NCBI GenBank assembly: GCA_027484055.1
Contig: JAIXQH010000025.1
Location: 124,001 to 188,000 of the forward strand
Source: Verrucomicrobiaceae bacterium
Lineage (GTDB): Bacteria > Verrucomicrobiota > Verrucomicrobiia > Verrucomicrobiales > Akkermansiaceae
Direction of reading: 5' to 3'
Length of the DNA: 64,000 bases
Shown: positions 8,811 to 16,801 of the stretch, in pieces
Layout of the letters: each line of letters begins with the position of its first letter
Position numbering within the stretch: the stretch's first letter is position 1
Made by a program: the position numbers and the translations under genes
The notes under the pieces: generated by a model
Database searches by the model: none
What the model was told of the DNA's origin: nothing
The model's input: only the letters and a program-made list of their open reading frames with translations

Positions 8811-9842
8811 ATGCTTCCACATCCAGCCCTCGCTACTTCATGGCGCCTGCTCCGTTTTTGCGGCCGCTTCGCACTCGGTGTGATGGTGCTGGGCCTGTTG
8901 TTGTGGGCGGTGGGCGCTTTCTGGTATGATTTACCGGGACCGCAAGCGCTTAGGAAAGGCGCGGCGATCATCCTTTTGTTAGCGGTGGGTGGCCTGTGGT
9001 TTTCCGGGAACTGCAAACGGAGACTCGCGGCGGTCGGAATCCTGACGGCGGTCATGGGCTGGTGGCTCACGCTCAAGCCGGGCAATGAAGGAGATTGGCA
9101 GCCGGACGTCGCGCAAACCGCCTCGGCGGAAGTGCATGGCGATGAGATCACGTTTCACCATGTCAGAAACTGTGAATACCGTACGCTGACGGATTTCACC
9201 CCACATTGGGAAACACGCACCGTCAACCTATCGAAACTCACCGGTGTGGACATGGCCATCAACTACTGGGGCTCGCCCTACATGGCGCACCCGATCGTGA
9301 GCTTCCAGTTTTCCGACGCACCGCCGCTGTGTTTCTCCATCGAGACCCGCAAGCAGGCGGGACAATCCTATTCGGCCATCGGCGGCCTCTACCGGCAGTA
9401 TGAGCTGATCTACATCGTGTCCGACGAGCGCGATGTCATCCGAGTCCGTACGAACTACCGAAAGAACGAGGACATCTATCTTTACCGGATCAACATCAGC
9501 CCCGAGCGGGCGCGCGAGCGGTTCATGGAATATGTCGCCGCACTCAACAACCTGCGCGAGATACCGCGTTGGTATCATGCCATCACCACGAACTGCACCA
9601 CTAGTATCCGCAGCCAGCGTAGCAGGATGGATCGGCAGAAATGGGACTGGCGGATGCTTCTCAATGGCAAGGGCGACGAACTGATGTACGAGCGCGGAGC
9701 CTTCCGGACGGGTGGACTCACCTTCGAGGATCTGAAAAAACGCTCGCTCATTAACCAAGCCGCCCGCGCCGCCAATGACGCGCCGGATTTCTCCACCCGC
9801 ATCCGTGCGGAACTGCCTTGGTTCACTGCCACATCCCCTTAG
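8811..9842 (+). CDS. DUF4105 (Lnb N-terminal periplasmic domain-like) membrane protein
   Basis: The 343-residue product starts at the ATG at 8811; earlier in-frame codons run through the terminator. Three hydrophobic segments (about 17-38, 50-66 and 72-88) anchor the N-terminus. The rest is a soluble domain of the DUF4105 type: DEITFHHVRNCEYRT, then YWGSPYMAHPIVSFQF, and near the C-terminus ITTNCTTS with Cys262. An NCTT Cys and an upstream His pair suit a papain/NlpC-like thiol catalyst. The family is also called the Lnb N-terminal periplasmic domain, after a lipoprotein N-acyltransferase. That role here is inference, though a lipoprotein gene lies in the same operon. The next gene starts 13 bp downstream. 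Confidence 0.8.
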   Translation: MLPHPALATSWRLLRFCGRFALGVMVLGLLLWAVGAFWYDLPGPQALRKGAAIILLLAVGGLWFSGNCKRRLAAVGILTAVMGWWLTLKPGNEGDWQPDVAQTASAEVHGDEITFHHVRNCEYRTLTDFTPHWETRTVNLSKLTGVDMAINYWGSPYMAHPIVSFQFSDAPPLCFSIETRKQAGQSYSAIGGLYRQYELIYIVSDERDVIRVRTNYRKNEDIYLYRINISPERARERFMEYVAALNNLREIPRWYHAITTNCTTSIRSQRSRMDRQKWDWRMLLNGKGDELMYERGAFRTGGLTFEDLKKRSLINQAARAANDAPDFSTRIRAELPWFTATSP

Positions 9843-9855
9843 CATTCACGCCAAC

Positions 9856-10653
9856 ATGATCGACGAAATTCTTATCCGCATCTTTTTCAACCAGTGGGCC
9901 GTGCTGCTGATTGTTAGCCTACTGTTGCTGCTCATGTCCGAGGCCGGCTACCGGCTAGGCATCTTATCCCACCGTAAAAACGCACACGCTGCCGAATCCA
10001 TCGGCGGCAACGTGCAGGGCGCGGTGCTGGGTCTGCTAGGACTTCTGCTGGGTTTCAGCTTCGCCATGTCCGTCAGCCGCTATGATGCCCGCCGCGCACT
10101 GGTGAACCATGAGGCAAACTCGATCGGCACCACCTGGTTGCGTGCGGATTTCTTGCCATCGCCACAGCGTGAGGAAATCCGCGACCTGCTCGTCCGCTAC
10201 ACCCGACTGCGCATTGAAGGCTTCGCCATGGCTGGAAATGACAAGGAATTGGCCCCCGTTCGCAAGGAAACCTGGGACATCCACAACCAACTTTGGGCGA
10301 AGGGGGTTAGCGCCTCCAAATTGAATCCGACACCGCTTTCCGTCGCTTTCATCACCTCGCTCAACGAGACCATCGACCTCGACGCCACCCGCGTCGCCGC
10401 GCTGCGCAACCATGTCCCGGGCGCGGTATGGCTCCTGCTGCTCGTCGTCTCCGGCTGCGGCGCATGGGCCAGCGGCTATGGCAGCGGGACGAATGGCACC
10501 CGCTCGATTTTCAACCAGTTCGTTTTTCCCCTGCTCATCGCTGTTGTCATCACCCTCACCGCCGATATCGACCGTCCGACGAAAGGGATCATCGGGCTCA
10601 GCCAGAAACCTCTCGAAGATTTGCTAGAGAACATCCAACCCGCCAAACCATGA
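9856..10653 (+). CDS. DUF4239 (bestrophin-like) integral membrane protein
   Basis: The 265-residue protein starts at the ATG at 9856, 13 bp after the previous stop. It has two N-terminal transmembrane segments (WAVLLIVSLLLLLMSE and a Gly/Leu-rich AVLGLLGLLLGFSFAMS), a long polar helical middle and two C-terminal transmembrane segments. The signature after the second segment, SRYDARRALVNHEANSIGTTWLR, and the C-terminal TADIDRPTKGIIGLSQ fit the DUF4239 family, annotated elsewhere as bestrophin-like and suspected of channel activity. No function is established for the family. Its stop overlaps the next start by 4 nt (ATGA), so the products are probably made in fixed ratio. Confidence 0.82.
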   Translation: MIDEILIRIFFNQWAVLLIVSLLLLLMSEAGYRLGILSHRKNAHAAESIGGNVQGAVLGLLGLLLGFSFAMSVSRYDARRALVNHEANSIGTTWLRADFLPSPQREEIRDLLVRYTRLRIEGFAMAGNDKELAPVRKETWDIHNQLWAKGVSASKLNPTPLSVAFITSLNETIDLDATRVAALRNHVPGAVWLLLLVVSGCGAWASGYGSGTNGTRSIFNQFVFPLLIAVVITLTADIDRPTKGIIGLSQKPLEDLLENIQPAKP

Positions 10654-11900
10654 AAAACCTCTTCATCGTCCCGCTCGCCCTCGCGGCGCTCCTCGCCCCA
10701 GCATTCGCCCAATCTCCCGCTGGCTTCGAGCAGGGCGTGATTCTAAACGCATCCGATCTCCTGCCTGCGGAAATCCTCAAGGGCTCGTCCTATCGGGTGC
10801 GCGATCAGGTCGTAACCGACGGCTACCTCGCGCATTTCATGATCGATAGCGATTACGGCACCTTCGAAGCGATCGGCGTGCCACAGGCGAAGCGCCGCAT
10901 CGTGGAGGCCGAGGCCATCAAGAAGCTCGTAGAGACCAGCAAGGGCGACCTTTTCGCGGAAGGCATGAAGCGCTCCATCTCGCAACCGATCGACGCGGTG
11001 AAAAACATCGTCAATAATCCGGTGGAATCCGCCAAACAAGCTCCGGCCACGGTCGGCCACTTTTTCAGCAAGGTCGGATCCGCCATTGGCCGCGCGGGTG
11101 GCAAGCTGAAGGACAACATGGAGAACAAAGGGCCAGCCCCAACGACTGCCGAGGTCGGGGACGCCGCGAAAAACGCTTCCGGATTTGACAAGGCGAAGCT
11201 CGACACCGCGAAGCAGTTAGGCGTGGACCCCTACTCGGACAACGCGCGTCTTCAGGAGGAAATGGACAAGGTCACCTGGGCCTTCTTCGCCGGTGGCCTG
11301 CCGCTGCGCGTGGGGGCCGCAGTCGTCTCCGCAGGCATTGCCGTGGTGGCGACGAACATGGTCGGCATTCCGGAAGACACCTACGCCCTCACCCAGTCCG
11401 AGCTTGCCCTGCGCGATAGCCGCTCGCTCACCGCGATGGGAATCTCCGATGCCGACATCAAGACCTTTCAACTCTACGGCCCCCTCAGCACCACCCGCCG
11501 CCACCTCATCGTGCTGGCCTTGGAAACGTTCCCAAAGGCAGGAGGCCGCGGTCGGATCATCCAACAAGTCAACGCCTGTGAAACGCCCGAACAGGTGGAT
11601 TTCCTGATCGCTGCGCTCGCCATTCTCGCGGAACGCCAGCGCTCCGGAGCAGCGGACTACCGCTCGCTCGAAGTGCTCGGTCGCCTGCCGGGTGCGATCA
11701 ATGCGAACGGGGAACTCGAAGTCCCCGCCCCGGTCGATCATGTGACGTGGACCGAGCAGGTCGCCGGATTCATCAAGCGCGACGATCTCGGCACCGCGCC
11801 CAAGGTTCTCGTCCACACCGGCAAACTCACCGCCGCGTCAAGCGCCGGTCTCTCCGCCGCAGGCTGGAAAGAAATCGCAGTCGCCTATCCCTCTCGCTGA
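10650..11900 (+). CDS. Secreted protein of unknown function in DUF4105-DUF4239 operon
   Basis: The ATG at 10650 overlaps the previous stop by 4 nt and starts a clear signal peptide (MKNLFIVPLALAALLAPAFA), giving 416 residues. I do not recognise the family. Visible parts are a beta-rich stretch after the signal (YRVRDQVVTDGYLAHFMID), a Lys/Ala-rich amphipathic region about residues 75-200 with PIDAVKNIVNNPVESAKQAP, a hydrophobic segment near 210-240 (LPLRVGAAVVSAGIAVVATN), and a helical C-terminal half ending in a small beta-rich end. It is probably periplasmic and perhaps membrane-associated. Its fixed place between the membrane protein and the lipase-like lipoprotein suggests an envelope function shared by the operon. 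Confidence 0.72.
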   Translation: MKNLFIVPLALAALLAPAFAQSPAGFEQGVILNASDLLPAEILKGSSYRVRDQVVTDGYLAHFMIDSDYGTFEAIGVPQAKRRIVEAEAIKKLVETSKGDLFAEGMKRSISQPIDAVKNIVNNPVESAKQAPATVGHFFSKVGSAIGRAGGKLKDNMENKGPAPTTAEVGDAAKNASGFDKAKLDTAKQLGVDPYSDNARLQEEMDKVTWAFFAGGLPLRVGAAVVSAGIAVVATNMVGIPEDTYALTQSELALRDSRSLTAMGISDADIKTFQLYGPLSTTRRHLIVLALETFPKAGGRGRIIQQVNACETPEQVDFLIAALAILAERQRSGAADYRSLEVLGRLPGAINANGELEVPAPVDHVTWTEQVAGFIKRDDLGTAPKVLVHTGKLTAASSAGLSAAGWKEIAVAYPSR

Positions 11901-11933
11901 TCACCCTGACATTTTCATCCACCTTTGCCATCC

Positions 11934-13556
11934 ATGAGACACTCTTACCTGCTCACCGTTTCGCTGCTCGTCGCCTCGTGCGCGGCACCGATTTCCTATC
12001 AAAAAATTGTTTGCAAGACACCCAGCGGAGACTACGCCGCCACCCCGCTATGCGATGCTCTACGTGAGTTGGAAAACGGAAAAAAAGAGCGGAACACCAT
12101 CGCCGCCAGCGGCCACTTTTTCGAGTGCGCTCGGCTGGCAGGGAAAAAAGCGCTGGCCGGAGAACCTGGTGCCCTCGCGCTCTACAACCAGGCCGTAGGG
12201 CTGCTAGTGGATACGCTGGAAAAGGATGGAGCCATCCCGTGGGGCCGCTCCATACCCATCGGATCGGGCAATGAAACCTACAGGCTGCAGGCCAAAGTGG
12301 AGCCCGGAGCACCCGCCGGCGTGCGCCGTTTCACAAGCGTAGAGAACCTGAAATTCGGTGGCGTTTATTCCACGGTTTACGCGGACCGTTCTGGCGTCGG
12401 TGCGCCGCTCATTGCCATTTCCGAGCAGAACAAGGACTGCCGGAAGTACTTTGAAACCCCGCAGGTCCACAAGGCCGTCACGGCGGTGCTACGCTTCGAC
12501 ACCGCGAAGTCCGCCACCCTGGAACTACACGATCCTCTCGACGCAACGAACATCTCCATCGCCGGGCGCAATCCAGCGCTGGCGGCGAACTACAGCGCGC
12601 CGGTTTCCATGCTCATGTCCATCGCCCGGCCGGACAAGCTGGGCTTCACCCGCCTGCTCAATCCGCAGAAATACTCGGATACCGCCCGCCTCACCATCCT
12701 CCAGCGCTACGACAAGAACCGCATCCCCGTGCTTTTCGTCCACGGCCTCGATTCCACGCCCGCCACTTGGACGCTGGTTTACCACAACCTCATGAAGGAT
12801 CCGGAAATCCGGAAAAACTACCAGTTCTGGATCTTTAGCTACCCGAGCGGCTATCCCTACCCCTACTCCGCCTCGCTGCTACGCAAGGAGTTAGACGGCG
12901 TGAAGCGCGCCTATCCGGATCATAAGGACATGGTCATCATCGGCCACAGCATGGGCGGCATGATCAGCCGCCTGATGGTCACCGATGCGGGCGACCGCAT
13001 CTGGCGCTCGATGTTCGGCCGCGCTCCGGCGGAAACGAAAATTTACGGGGCTAGCCGCCAACTGCTGGAGGACTCCGTCGTTTTCCACAACCGGAAGGAA
13101 ATCGACACCGCCATCTTCATCGCCGCGCCCCATCGCGGCTCCGAGCTTTCCAACCATTTCATCGGCCGCACCTTCTCCCGCTTCGTCCGCCTGCCCACCT
13201 TCATCGCAGACACACGGAACGCCTTCGCCTCACTGCTGACGGCGGATGCCGCTTCCCTCAAACTCGACCGCGCGCCCAACAGCATCGACACCCTCTCGCC
13301 GAACAACCGCTTCGTCCGCGAGGTGAACAAGCTCCCCATCGCCCCCGACATCACCTATCACTCCATCATGGGAGACCGCGGCAAGGGCGATACTCCTAAC
13401 TCCAGCGACGGCGTCGTGCCCTACTGGAGCTCCCATCTGGACGGCGCAGCTTCCGAGAAAATCGTCCCCTCCGGCCACGGTGCCCACGAAAACCCGGAAG
13501 GCATCCAAGAAGTCCGCCGCATCCTAAACGAACGCGTGAAAAACGGCAGCCGTTGA
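11934..13556 (+). CDS. Alpha/beta-hydrolase lipoprotein (lipase/esterase-like)
   Basis: The ATG at 11934 gives 540 residues with a lipoprotein signal (MRHSYLLTVSLLVASCAA, lipobox ending at Cys16). After a 230-residue N-terminal region of unknown fold, the alpha/beta-hydrolase core begins at VLFVHGLDSTPATW. The nucleophile is Ser339 in GHSMGG; Asp492 (SSDGVVPYWSS) and His515 or His518 (SGHGAHENP) probably complete the triad. The layout resembles triacylglycerol lipases and PGAP1-like esterases. The enzyme should sit on a membrane facing the periplasm and cleave an ester, thioester or acyl lipid. It closes the operon begun by the Lnb-like protein, so acyl-chain chemistry is a reasonable guess for the whole unit. 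Confidence 0.82.
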   Translation: MRHSYLLTVSLLVASCAAPISYQKIVCKTPSGDYAATPLCDALRELENGKKERNTIAASGHFFECARLAGKKALAGEPGALALYNQAVGLLVDTLEKDGAIPWGRSIPIGSGNETYRLQAKVEPGAPAGVRRFTSVENLKFGGVYSTVYADRSGVGAPLIAISEQNKDCRKYFETPQVHKAVTAVLRFDTAKSATLELHDPLDATNISIAGRNPALAANYSAPVSMLMSIARPDKLGFTRLLNPQKYSDTARLTILQRYDKNRIPVLFVHGLDSTPATWTLVYHNLMKDPEIRKNYQFWIFSYPSGYPYPYSASLLRKELDGVKRAYPDHKDMVIIGHSMGGMISRLMVTDAGDRIWRSMFGRAPAETKIYGASRQLLEDSVVFHNRKEIDTAIFIAAPHRGSELSNHFIGRTFSRFVRLPTFIADTRNAFASLLTADAASLKLDRAPNSIDTLSPNNRFVREVNKLPIAPDITYHSIMGDRGKGDTPNSSDGVVPYWSSHLDGAASEKIVPSGHGAHENPEGIQEVRRILNERVKNGSR

Positions 13557-13654
13557 GATCGCAAAGGGACGCAGCGCGAATCAGGATTTCTCGTGGCTTG
13601 GCCCGGCAGGACAAGAAGATTGCGGCAGCAGGGAAAAAAGGATAGTTTACGACC

Positions 13655-13864
13655 ATGAAACCTGAATCCGTCCCGCCGATTGATCCGAAATTGATGGAGG
13701 ATCCGCTTTTCATGGAATTGGTCGCGGAAGGATTACGAATCCAGCACCGCTTCGTCGCCGAGCTAGTCTACGCAAAAACCGGAAAGGGTTACCTCAAGAG
13801 CGAAGGCGTGGAGGAATTGCAACGGATCAAAGATGCAACCCGCAAGTCTGCTCGACTTGCCTGA
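13655..13864 (+). CDS. Small hypothetical protein
   Basis: The 69-residue frame starts at an ATG with a purine-rich AAGGATAG 14 bp upstream, a fair ribosome binding site for this window. The product is acidic then basic, mostly helical by composition (FMELVAEGLRIQHRFVAELV), with no signal peptide or Cys. I do not recognise it. Codon use resembles its neighbours and no overlapping gene competes. It could be a small regulatory or toxin-antitoxin-like protein, but nothing specific supports that. It lies alone between the lipoprotein gene and the convergent restriction-modification genes. Confidence 0.5.
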   Translation: MKPESVPPIDPKLMEDPLFMELVAEGLRIQHRFVAELVYAKTGKGYLKSEGVEELQRIKDATRKSARLA

Positions 13865-14047
13865 ATGATCGAGACTCGTCGTTCTCGGTATTCAGGGTCA
13901 GGTATTACTCACTTTTTTTGCTTGGTTCCGGTTCGCTTCTTCTTCCCTTGGTCATGAGTGGGGCAAAGAGGTATTCCACCCGTTGGCGGTCGGTGAAGAA
14001 AGGTTCGTTGCGGTAGCAGCGGTCCACCGCTCAATCGAGATGCTCGT

Positions 14048-14860
14048 CTAACTTGCTTGGCTGGATCGCTGTCTGTAGTTTTGCAGATCGCTCGGCTCAA
14101 TTTGATCGCCCGGAACCAGTAGATAATGACGTTCTTCCACAGTCCTGACCACGCCTTCGGCATCAAGACAGAGTTCGAAAAGTGCGATCCGCGAGTCGTC
14201 CATAAACTGCGCGGATATTGCCCGACATTTGAGACCCGGGAATTTCTCAGAACAGCAAGCGATGTCTTGTCTCGCCTGTATAACGGACAACTGATCATTT
14301 CCGCCCTTCGCCTGCACAGGAATGATGTATTGGCAGCCATAGCGGTCAACGCCCACGTAAACTTCATCAATCTCAATTTGCCCCAGTCCTTTTACCGTGG
14401 TCCGTAAATGGTTCTGAAGGGAGTAAGATGCCACACCTAGAAAAATATCGATTAGCCGGTTGTAGCGGACTTTGGCCAGCAGTGCCTGTTCGTCCGACAA
14501 GGAATTCATCGCAATGATTTCCGGTGTGGCATCCGGGAGTTTGATGGTCACCAGATTTGGATTGGGTGCGATACGGTTGATCGGAGCGAGTTTGAATTCA
14601 TAAAGCGCACGCCCCACTCCCTCGATCACCCATTCCTGACCTTTCGGTTGTGTCGCTAGAATTTCCGCAGGCAGCGGGTTTCGATAGCGGAAGGAATACA
14701 AGACATCGCCCAGATTTTTAGGGATCTTGATGCCAAGTTGGTCAGCAGTTTCGATCAGTTCCTCCCTTGAGAAAGGGACGGATGTGATCCCTTTTTTGTA
14801 GGACTTTTTGAAAATCTTAGCCACCAGTGCTTGATAACGATTGGGCTGTTTTTCCTTCAT
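14048..14860 (-). CDS. Probable type II restriction endonuclease, PD-(D/E)XK-like
   Basis: The 270-residue product starts inside the stop of the methyltransferase gene (4-nt ATGA overlap), the usual arrangement for a coupled restriction-modification pair. The core IEIDEVYVGVD followed by YIIPVQAKGG (Glu163, Asp165, then Gln183-x-Lys185) matches a PD-(D/E)XK nuclease fold in which the second acidic residue is Gln. The N-terminal third (KIFKKSYKKG, FSREELIETADQLGI) is a small basic helical domain that may read the DNA site. It should cut the sequence protected by the adjacent methyltransferase; the site cannot be read from the protein. DNA here is AT-richer than the flanks, which fits acquisition by transfer. 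Confidence 0.78.
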   Translation of the reverse strand: MKEKQPNRYQALVAKIFKKSYKKGITSVPFSREELIETADQLGIKIPKNLGDVLYSFRYRNPLPAEILATQPKGQEWVIEGVGRALYEFKLAPINRIAPNPNLVTIKLPDATPEIIAMNSLSDEQALLAKVRYNRLIDIFLGVASYSLQNHLRTTVKGLGQIEIDEVYVGVDRYGCQYIIPVQAKGGNDQLSVIQARQDIACCSEKFPGLKCRAISAQFMDDSRIALFELCLDAEGVVRTVEERHYLLVPGDQIEPSDLQNYRQRSSQAS

Positions 14861-16215
14861 GCGGATTTCAAGGTGATATTGCTGAGCCGTTGGGCCTCTG
14901 TTTCCACTTGGGTGCGTTTGCGGGCTCCACTTTTACGGTCCCGTTTCTGGATGGGCACGGCAACATCCCAGTAGGCGGCGGCTTGAGACATGTCTGCATA
15001 CAGGAGTGCTGGGTCACCTAGGGGAATCGGCACCTCTCTGCGCTGGGGATTGATCCCCATTATTTTGATGACTGAAGAAGCCACGGCACGGGCAAGTGGT
15101 GGTGGAACGGCATTTCCAATCTGGCGGGCTCCATGCCACTTGGTGCAGTGAAAACGGAACCAATCCGGGAATCCATGCAGACGGGCCATTTCACGGACGG
15201 TGACGCAACGCGGATAACGATAGTGGATGGGTCGTGGACTGGTGAATGCACCTCTAGCAGCATCGGTGCCAGCCCGCAGAGTGTTCGAGGCACCGTCTGG
15301 GGAGAGTTTGAAAAACCTCGAAATCGGTTCCACCGCACCTGGCTTGGTTTCGGTAAAGCGCAGTTTGGAAATTTCTGAGTGTCCGGTGCGCGCGCTGGAC
15401 GTCAAGAGCTTGGGATTCCACAGCCGCAGAACACCGAAGTGCCAGGCGGCAGCATCCAGACAGCGCATCTCGCTGGCATAGGGTGATGACTTACCCCAGC
15501 GCGTCGGCTTCACTTCGTCATTTTCCAACAGTGAGGAAAACTCGTCGGCATCGGGGAGGTCATCCAAAGCGTCCTTGCAGGATGGCCCTTGCGACAAGCC
15601 CATTTCGTGAGGGCGTCCGGCCTTGGTGGTGATCGGTGGCGGGTAGTTCGGTGCTTTCAGTCCTTTTTTAGCACCGAGCAGAAACAGGCGCTTCCGATCC
15701 TGCGGAACGCCATAAGACGCCGCATTCAGGACCATCCATGGCAGCCTCACCGTATATCCTGCGGCGTCGCAGGTCTCGATCAACTCTTCAAGGAATTTCT
15801 TGTGGCTTCCCACCGTCAGGCCCTTCACGTTTTCAAATACAAAATAATCCGCCTCAAGTTCTGAGACGATGCGGACGAAATCCCGCACCAGACTGTTCCG
15901 GGGATCGTCCAAAACCCGCTTGCCGATCATCGAAAAGCCTTGGCATGGCGCACCGCCGAAAACGACGTCCACCTTACCTTTAATCCCTGCAATTTCCCGT
16001 ATTCGGTCACCCGTCACATCTTGAACCGAGTGGGGAATCAGCGCGCAGTTTGGAAAATTGAATTTATGTATACAGCAGTGAATCGGATCGATTTCCACCG
16101 CTGCAACAATATCAAAACCCGCTTGCTCGAACCCGAGAGACATTCCGCCCGCACCCGCAAACAGATCAACGCCGACAGGCCTCGTTGGACTATGCATCTT
16201 CGAAACAGAATTCAT
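14857..16215 (-). CDS. DNA (cytosine-5) methyltransferase
   Basis: From the ATG at 16215 the product has 452 residues; an ATG six codons further in is also possible. The order of motifs is standard: I (FAGAGGMSLGFEQAG, residues 19-33), IV with catalytic Cys91 (GGAPCQGFSMIG), VI (FENVKGL, Glu128), VIII (PQDRKRLFLLG) and X near the end (RQIGNAVPPPLARA). The target-recognition region between VIII and X holds about 150 residues. After motif X there is a longer tail than usual, rich in Lys and Arg. It methylates cytosine C5 to protect host DNA from the partner nuclease, whose gene overlaps by 4 nt. Lower GC than the neighbours suggests the pair arrived together. Confidence 0.95.
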   Translation of the reverse strand: MNSVSKMHSPTRPVGVDLFAGAGGMSLGFEQAGFDIVAAVEIDPIHCCIHKFNFPNCALIPHSVQDVTGDRIREIAGIKGKVDVVFGGAPCQGFSMIGKRVLDDPRNSLVRDFVRIVSELEADYFVFENVKGLTVGSHKKFLEELIETCDAAGYTVRLPWMVLNAASYGVPQDRKRLFLLGAKKGLKAPNYPPPITTKAGRPHEMGLSQGPSCKDALDDLPDADEFSSLLENDEVKPTRWGKSSPYASEMRCLDAAAWHFGVLRLWNPKLLTSSARTGHSEISKLRFTETKPGAVEPISRFFKLSPDGASNTLRAGTDAARGAFTSPRPIHYRYPRCVTVREMARLHGFPDWFRFHCTKWHGARQIGNAVPPPLARAVASSVIKIMGINPQRREVPIPLGDPALLYADMSQAAAYWDVAVPIQKRDRKSGARKRTQVETEAQRLSNITLKSA

Positions 16216-16337
16216 GGTGTTCTTATGATTACTCAAGGTTATGAGTTCAAGTGATTTGTTCTTGCGGAGATCTCTTTTCAAAATTCCCAGAAACTATGGA
16301 GAGGAATGCAATGGGTCGAGGGAAATTTAAATAAGGA

Positions 16338-16359
16338 GTGGCGACATTCCTGTCGCCAC
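16338..16359. repeat. Perfect hairpin, REP-like
   Basis: A 9-bp perfect stem (GTGGCGACA / TGTCGCCAC) closes on a 4-nt loop, TTCC. The core CGACATTCCTGTCG nearly matches CGACATCCTGTCG at 29699-29711, so both belong to one short palindrome family. It lies 122 bp upstream of the methyltransferase start in DNA without a convincing gene. It has no T-tract and is unlikely to be an intrinsic terminator. Confidence 0.75.
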
Positions 16360-16471
16360 ATCGCGAAAAGAAAGTAGCCGCAGGAATTTCGCGCCCCCCC
16401 CTACGGTTGTGTCTCATCCACGTTCCGTCGGGAGTTGGAAGACTTGGCTGCAAAACTGATATTCCAAACGC

Positions 16472-16723
16472 GGAACGGCTTTTTGCACACCGGGAACGGC
16501 TTTTTCCCCCTCGGGAACGGCTTTTTGCCCACCGGGAACGGCTTGGCGGGGCTTGGGAACGTCCCGGCGTCCATTGGGAATGCCTGCCGGAGCCTGCGGA
16601 ACGTCCCGGCGTGGGGGCGGAACGCCTGCCGCCAGTGACGGAATATCTTTCCGGCCATCGGGAACGTCTGGGCGGCCGGAGGGAATGACATTTTGCACGA
16701 TGGGAACGCCTTTTTCCTACCCA
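16472..16723. repeat. Tandem array of twelve 21-bp units
   Basis: Twelve units follow each other at exactly 21 bp without an insertion or deletion (starts 16472, 16493, 16514 and so on to 16703). Every unit begins GGAA followed by C or T; eleven of twelve then have G. The rest varies: the first three units carry a CTTTTT tract, later ones are GC-rich. 21 bp equals two helical turns and also seven codons. On the minus strand one frame reads a 7-residue repeat with (V/I)P; other frames on both strands are open too, so coding cannot be decided. It fills most of the 586-bp gap between the methyltransferase start and the gene at 16802. Confidence 0.93.
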
Positions 16724-16801
16724 AATTCTGTTATTTGGATAGAAGCAGACCATCCCGAAAGGAAACACACAATCCCTCGCAAGAACTAGAAAGACGGCAC
16801 C

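Noticed and set aside
13909..14376. 155-codon minus-strand frame overlapping the restriction endonuclease
   Set aside because: It is another frame of the same strand as the nuclease gene, which has a conserved core; the rest lies in 183 bp of apparent non-coding DNA.
16472..16723. CRISPR array
   Set aside because: Units are contiguous 21-mers without unique spacers, and no cas gene is in the window.
16338..16724. Frames on both strands through the 21-bp array as a repetitive protein
   Set aside because: Several frames are open at once because the repeat lacks stop codons; none has a good start or a non-repeat domain, so coding is not claimed.
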